Shown here in pieces: positions 60,287-64,000 of a stretch of 64,000 nucleotides of DNA. The stretch lies in contig JAPWGK010000036.1 of assembly GCA_029641185.1 (NCBI GenBank), positions 124,001 to 188,000 on the forward strand, given 5' to 3'. Both the position numbers and the translations under genes were made by a program. This stretch comes from Pseudofabraea citricarpa. Taxonomy: Eukaryota > Ascomycota > Leotiomycetes > Helotiales > Dermateaceae. Position 1 is the stretch's first letter, and each line of letters begins with the position of its first letter. The notes below the pieces were generated by a model. It saw nothing but the letters and a program-made list of their open reading frames with translations, searched no databases and was not told the DNA's origin.

Positions 60287-61744
60287 ATGAAGATACCACG
60301 CCCACTTGCTTTTTTTGGGAAACTCGATGGATTACCGAGGGCAGCACGATCAGCCCAGGTTGGCACCCGCGGAAGTGCGTATTCGAGTGCAGCTTCAGAA
60401 CTACCAATCGCCGTGAAGGAGATCTCAAAGCCACTTCCTCCTCTTTCGGTCATGTCAAATAGTTTACTGCTCCGGTCATACTTTGTTACATCCGTCCTCG
60501 CCTCTCCCCGGGTTCTGCGAGTCTTTCTTCCGGTAATGATGAAAGTCGCCAATTCTCAATCACGATTGCTAAACCCTGATCAAAACCCCCTGCTTCACTT
60601 CTTCGTAAGAAAGTTGATGTATGATCACTTTGCTGCTGGGGAGAATGGATCTGAGGTCAAGCATACCATTTCTTCCATGAAGCAGATGGGTTTCCGGGGT
60701 GTCATTCTAGGATATGCTAAAGAGGTCAGCGTCACTGAAGATCTATCCCAGCAAATGATCTCGACGACTTCAGAGAAGTCCGATCCAGTGATCAAGGCAT
60801 ATATGGAAGGAACTATGAAAACACTCAGTCTTGTTGGAGCAGGCGATTTCTTAGCAATGAAGTGAGTCTTGTTGTGACCAGGGAAGTATGCAACTAACTA
60901 TCATTGAAGGTTCTCTGGTGGTGGCCCTGCTGTACTTGAAGCTTTGGCACACAACAAGAAACCTCCACCGGAATTCTTGGAAGGGATGCATCGTGTTTGT
61001 GAAGCTGCTGTCAAACAAAATACCCGGATCTGGATTGATGCCGAGCAACAAGACATTCAGGGTACTATTGATACATGGACCTTAGATTTAATGCGAAAGT
61101 ACAACCGTGGAGGTAAAGCCGTGATCTACACGACCATGCAGGCCTATCTCAAATATACGCCCGAAAATATCTTACGGCATCTCAGGTTGGCTCAAGCCGA
61201 AGACTGGACGTTGTGCATTAAACTGGTGCGGGGAGCGTACATTCACACAGAGCAGCGGAGTCTTATCCACGACACGATTGAAGATACCCACCACGCGTAC
61301 AACACAATCGTTCACAACATACTTACGAAATCATGGCCTGGAGTCCCATTAGATAAACCCTACCCCCGCGTCCAATTGTTTTTGGCTTCTCATAACGAAG
61401 AGAGTATAAAGAAAGCATACTCTACTCAGACCTCGCTCATCAGTGCTGGGAAGCCAACAATAGAGCTCGAATACGGACAGCTTCAAGGCATGGCTGACGA
61501 AGTCAGCTGTAGTCTTCTGCAGCTTTGTCAGACAGTGCAGCCAGGAGAGACCGATATTTCCAAATTGTCTCTTGCGCCTAAATCTTTTAAGTGTCTGGCA
61601 TGGGGAACGACACAGGAACTACTTCAATTCATACTTCGAAGGCTGAAGGAGAACAAGGACGCATTGAGTAGGACTGAGTATTGGGTGGTTGGGTTTAGGC
61701 AGGAAATTTGGAGGCGTATCAAGAAAGCTCTATATATCTCGTGA
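60287..61744 (+). CDS. PUT1: Proline dehydrogenase (proline oxidase), mitochondrial
   Basis: FAD enzyme that oxidises L-proline to pyrroline-5-carboxylate on the inner mitochondrial membrane, first step of proline use. Exons 60287-60861 and 60910-61744 (48-bp intron, AA|G), 469 aa, typical for fungi. The N-terminus MKIPRPLAFFGKLDGLPRAA is basic and fits a presequence; the longer frame begins at GTG and is rejected. Barrel landmarks: KQMGFRGVILGYAKEVSV, FLAMKFSGGGPAVLEALA, TRIWIDAEQQDIQ, VIYTTMQAYLKYT, WTLCIKLVRGAYIHTEQRS, LFLASHNEESI, IELEYGQLQGMADEVSCSL and YWVVGFRQEIWRRI, the last two close to the usual flavin/substrate-binding blocks (FGQLxGM, RRxxEN). The end is Trp-Arg-Arg-rich rather than exactly RRxxEN, so some divergence is present. 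Downstream of a Zn2Cys6 regulator gene, same strand. Confidence 0.92.
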
Positions 61745-61917
61745 TAATGAGATAAGTTTATGACGATGGTTATGAATAAATGATTTAAATTTTCATCCCC
61801 TGAAACTCATGCTCTTTTTCCCAGCTCAATGCAAAGAAAATTTCCTACGACGGCCTATAAAGGCTGGAGATGCTATAATAAACATAAATTACTAAAGTAG
61901 TATAAGGCTGAAACATT

Positions 61918-64000
61918 TTAGACAATGGCCCATCTCTCAACTAGATCTGCTAATTCATCGTTACCGCCGACGTTTCCAGGAAACACGATATATGGCACAC
62001 TCGTGTGCCTCGAAGTTGCCTCATCGCATCTCCAAACAGGAACCCCTGGAGCAGCCTGGCCAAGAATCATGGCTCGCTTCATGTTCAACCCCTTGGTCGC
62101 TGCATCAGACGAAGTAATACCACCCTGAACAGATTAAATTAGCATCTTGTTCTCAAATGAATCAGATCAGATAAGCCACTTACCTTTGCAATGACATATC
62201 GGGGTCGAACTAATATGCTTTTTAGGATCTTGACCAAAGCCGCGGCGACAATACCACCAATCTTGAGACTCGAGATAGCATCTGCGCCTACAATTAAATT
62301 GCGCGACGTCATGATCAAAACGTCACCGCCAGTTTCGATCTTCTCGCTTGCAACCTTGACGGCATTCTTCAGTATATCCTCAGCCTCTTCATCTGATTTA
62401 ATAAGTTTTCCAACGTCGAGCTCAATGACGTGTAACTTATCGCCGCGACGTTCTCGTAACGACTGGATTTGCGCTGTTGTTTTTGGTACGTATGATCCAG
62501 CGATGATCAACCCGCCAGGAGCCTTTGCCCCATAGTCCATGTCAAGGTCCTGGGCGGACATGGGTGCTTTGCCAACTATACCCAGCCGTGCTGAGACAAA
62601 AGCTGCTCCTGTGCGATACAAGTATTTCTTGCCAGATTGCTCAGCTCTAATGGCCCCTGCAGCGAAAACGAACATGTCAGACTCTGCGGCCGCGTTGACA
62701 ATTATAACACTTCCTCTGGGGGCTTGTAAGAGTCGTTGTGTCACCTTCTCAGGTCCGCCAACGCGAATGTCTTCTAGTGTGACTGAGAAAAGATCCTTGG
62801 CGGTGAAGCTTGATCCTGCCTTCTCTAAAACATAGTCTCGAAGGTTTGAAGATCTGTAGCCAAACGTCGCATCTTGTGCAAATGGTGTTTGGCTGGCGGG
62901 TACTAAGACATCCTTCTCGGCTACATAATGAACATCATTGATGGTGAATCTGCCACCTTGGAAGAAGAAAGGAGCCAGTATCCATGCATCTGGCTTGCCG
63001 AGACTTTCCTCGACACTCTCGGGCTCCTCTGGGAAGTGGCCACGGAGCGTAGAATCACCTCGAAGAACTATCTGGAAGGTCTTGCCGATTTCTGTTGCTG
63101 CTTTGGATAGGTTCTGACATATGGTTGATATCAGCTCTTTAGCTTCAGGGCCGGGTAAAGCTCTTGAGTTTGTGAGTATGAAGAAGCCTCTTTTAGAGCG
63201 TCGTAGCTCGTCACAAAGGGTTTCATGATCCCATACTGTCAGAACTGGGATATCATGACATGTCTGTGTGCCTGTTGGATCGTCATCTAGTGCAATTAGC
63301 AAAGGCGTTTTGTCGTTGCTTATCTGGCCTTCGATGGTCTTGATAATTTCAGATACTTCGGTTGTGACCGATGGGAGATTGCTGATGGTTTCATTCTTTG
63401 GCAATGGTGTATATTCTTGGGGTTTGAAGGCCGACTGCATTGGCTTTGCACTTTCTGCGACAGAAGTACCTGTCATTAATTCCCAAACTCGAACAACGCC
63501 CCCATCTGCTTCTTGCGACCATCCACGTGATGCTCCCATCATATATAATTGATGAGCTGCTGAGCTGAGGGGAGTGAAATATGAAAGTCTTTTCGCTTCA
63601 TCAAGCACGATGCCCTAAGGCCAAGTTAGATATAACCTTCTATGACGATTTATTAACTTACCATATCTTTCACAAATATAGCCAGCTGGCTATGCGGGGT
63701 CCAGTCCGCACTCAACATAGCTGGAACACGATTTTCAAACATCCAACTCCCTCCCGCAGCATTTTTTATAATCTCGTATAGGCTCTGTGTATCCAATCCA
63801 AGCTTGGATCCAAAGGCCATGGCTTCCGCCGCTGCTATAATATGTACTCCAGCTAACAGTTGGTTTATGAGCTTCACGGATGATGCAGCCCCAGCTCCCC
63901 CTCCGATATGGTAAAGGTTTTTTGCTGGGCCACTCATGGCAGAAAGAATCGGGCGTGCCTTTGAAAGTGCAATGGCGTTTCCAGATGACAAGATCTATTA
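61918..64000 (-). CDS. Fusion of 3-hydroxyisobutyrate/L-threonate dehydrogenase-like and four-carbon acid sugar kinase (partial)
   Basis: Incomplete: the 5' part lies beyond the right edge. Exons seen: 63994-63662 (starts at a tatag acceptor, so continues outside), 63614-62184, 62124-61918. The first part has the C-terminal half of a 3-hydroxyisobutyrate-dehydrogenase-like domain (LYHIGGGAGAASSVKLINQL, GSWMFENRVPAMLSADW, IFVKDMGIVLDEAKRL). The second is a DUF1537/OtnK-type kinase: LIALDDDPTGTQTCHDIPVL, VLRGDSTLRGHFPEE, GGRFTINDVHYVAEKDVLVP, PGGLIIAGSYVPKTTAQIQS, then VIAKGGITSSDAATKGLNMK and PGVPVWRCEATSRHTSVPYI. Such fusions are thought to break down threonate-type acids by oxidation and phosphorylation. 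Many fungal homologues continue into a class II aldolase; here a TAA follows VERWAIV, with only 173 bp before the next gene's stop, so the aldolase part is absent. Confidence 0.87.

Overview
This window is nuclear DNA of a filamentous ascomycete (Pezizomycotina). The evidence is genes split by many short introns (about 44-70 bp, GT...AG with CTAA/CTRAC-like branch sites), fungal-specific wall enzymes (GH72 glucanosyltransferase, GH71 alpha-1,3-glucanase), two Zn2Cys6 regulators, a fungal bZIP, and AT-rich gene-poor blocks of the kind left by repeat-induced mutation. A member of the Leotiomycetes is my best guess from general protein flavour; this is inference. I saw no CRISPR, operon, rRNA, convincing tRNA or intact transposon. 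Coordinates of spliced genes run from start codon to stop codon; exon limits are in the evidence and were worked out by hand from splice signals and reading frame.

Layout. 1-19.6 kb: Rho2-type GTPase (+), mitochondrial ribosomal protein mL40 (-), DUF1749/SidJ-like esterase (+), GPI-anchored GH72 enzyme (+), ChAPs exomer cargo adaptor (-), bZIP factor (-), secreted histidine phosphatase (+), small acidic nuclear-type protein (+), membrane-anchored M24 peptidase (+). 20-23 kb: two unrecognised genes, one with a 33-bp coding minisatellite at its 5' end, next to an AT-rich block. 23.8-28.4 kb: divergent pair TFIIIB subunit Brf1 (-) and arginine methyltransferase PRMT1/Hmt1 (+). 28.4-31.2 kb: AT-rich gene desert with one coding-like relic. 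31.2-37.4 kb: three membrane proteins (single-pass Ser/Thr-rich, four-segment large-ectodomain, DOMON-cytochrome b561). 39.2-41 kb: acidic nuclear-type protein, perhaps IFH1/CRF1-like. 41-44.4 kb: no gene seen. 44.4-48.4 kb: GH71 alpha-1,3-glucanase (+) converging on a single-pass protein of unknown role (-). 48.9-49.5 kb: relic of a PhoD alkaline phosphatase gene. 50.7-64 kb: Zn2Cys6 factor (+) tail to tail with a secreted GMC oxidoreductase (-), RidA/Mmf1 (-), a second Zn2Cys6 factor (+) directly upstream of proline dehydrogenase (+), and the 3' part of a dehydrogenase/four-carbon sugar-acid kinase fusion (-) that runs off the right edge.

How they fit together. Rho2, the GH72 enzyme, ChAPs (which delivers chitin synthase in yeast) and the GH71 enzyme all belong to cell-wall building and remodelling, but they are scattered and I see no cluster. 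The last 13 kb looks like a loose catabolic neighbourhood: two pathway-type regulators beside an oxidoreductase, an enamine/imine deaminase, proline dehydrogenase and a sugar-acid kinase. The regulator-proline dehydrogenase pair recalls the prn arrangement of Aspergillus.

The most informative oddities are gene-structural: a 6-nt internal exon in rho2, a 6-nt first exon in ChAPs, 14- and 20-nt exons in PRMT1, a GC-AG intron in the GMC gene, a stop-free retained-intron route to a membrane-anchored SidJ-like protein, and a repeat array that places the first ATG of an orphan gene. I did not find a convincing new multi-gene system.
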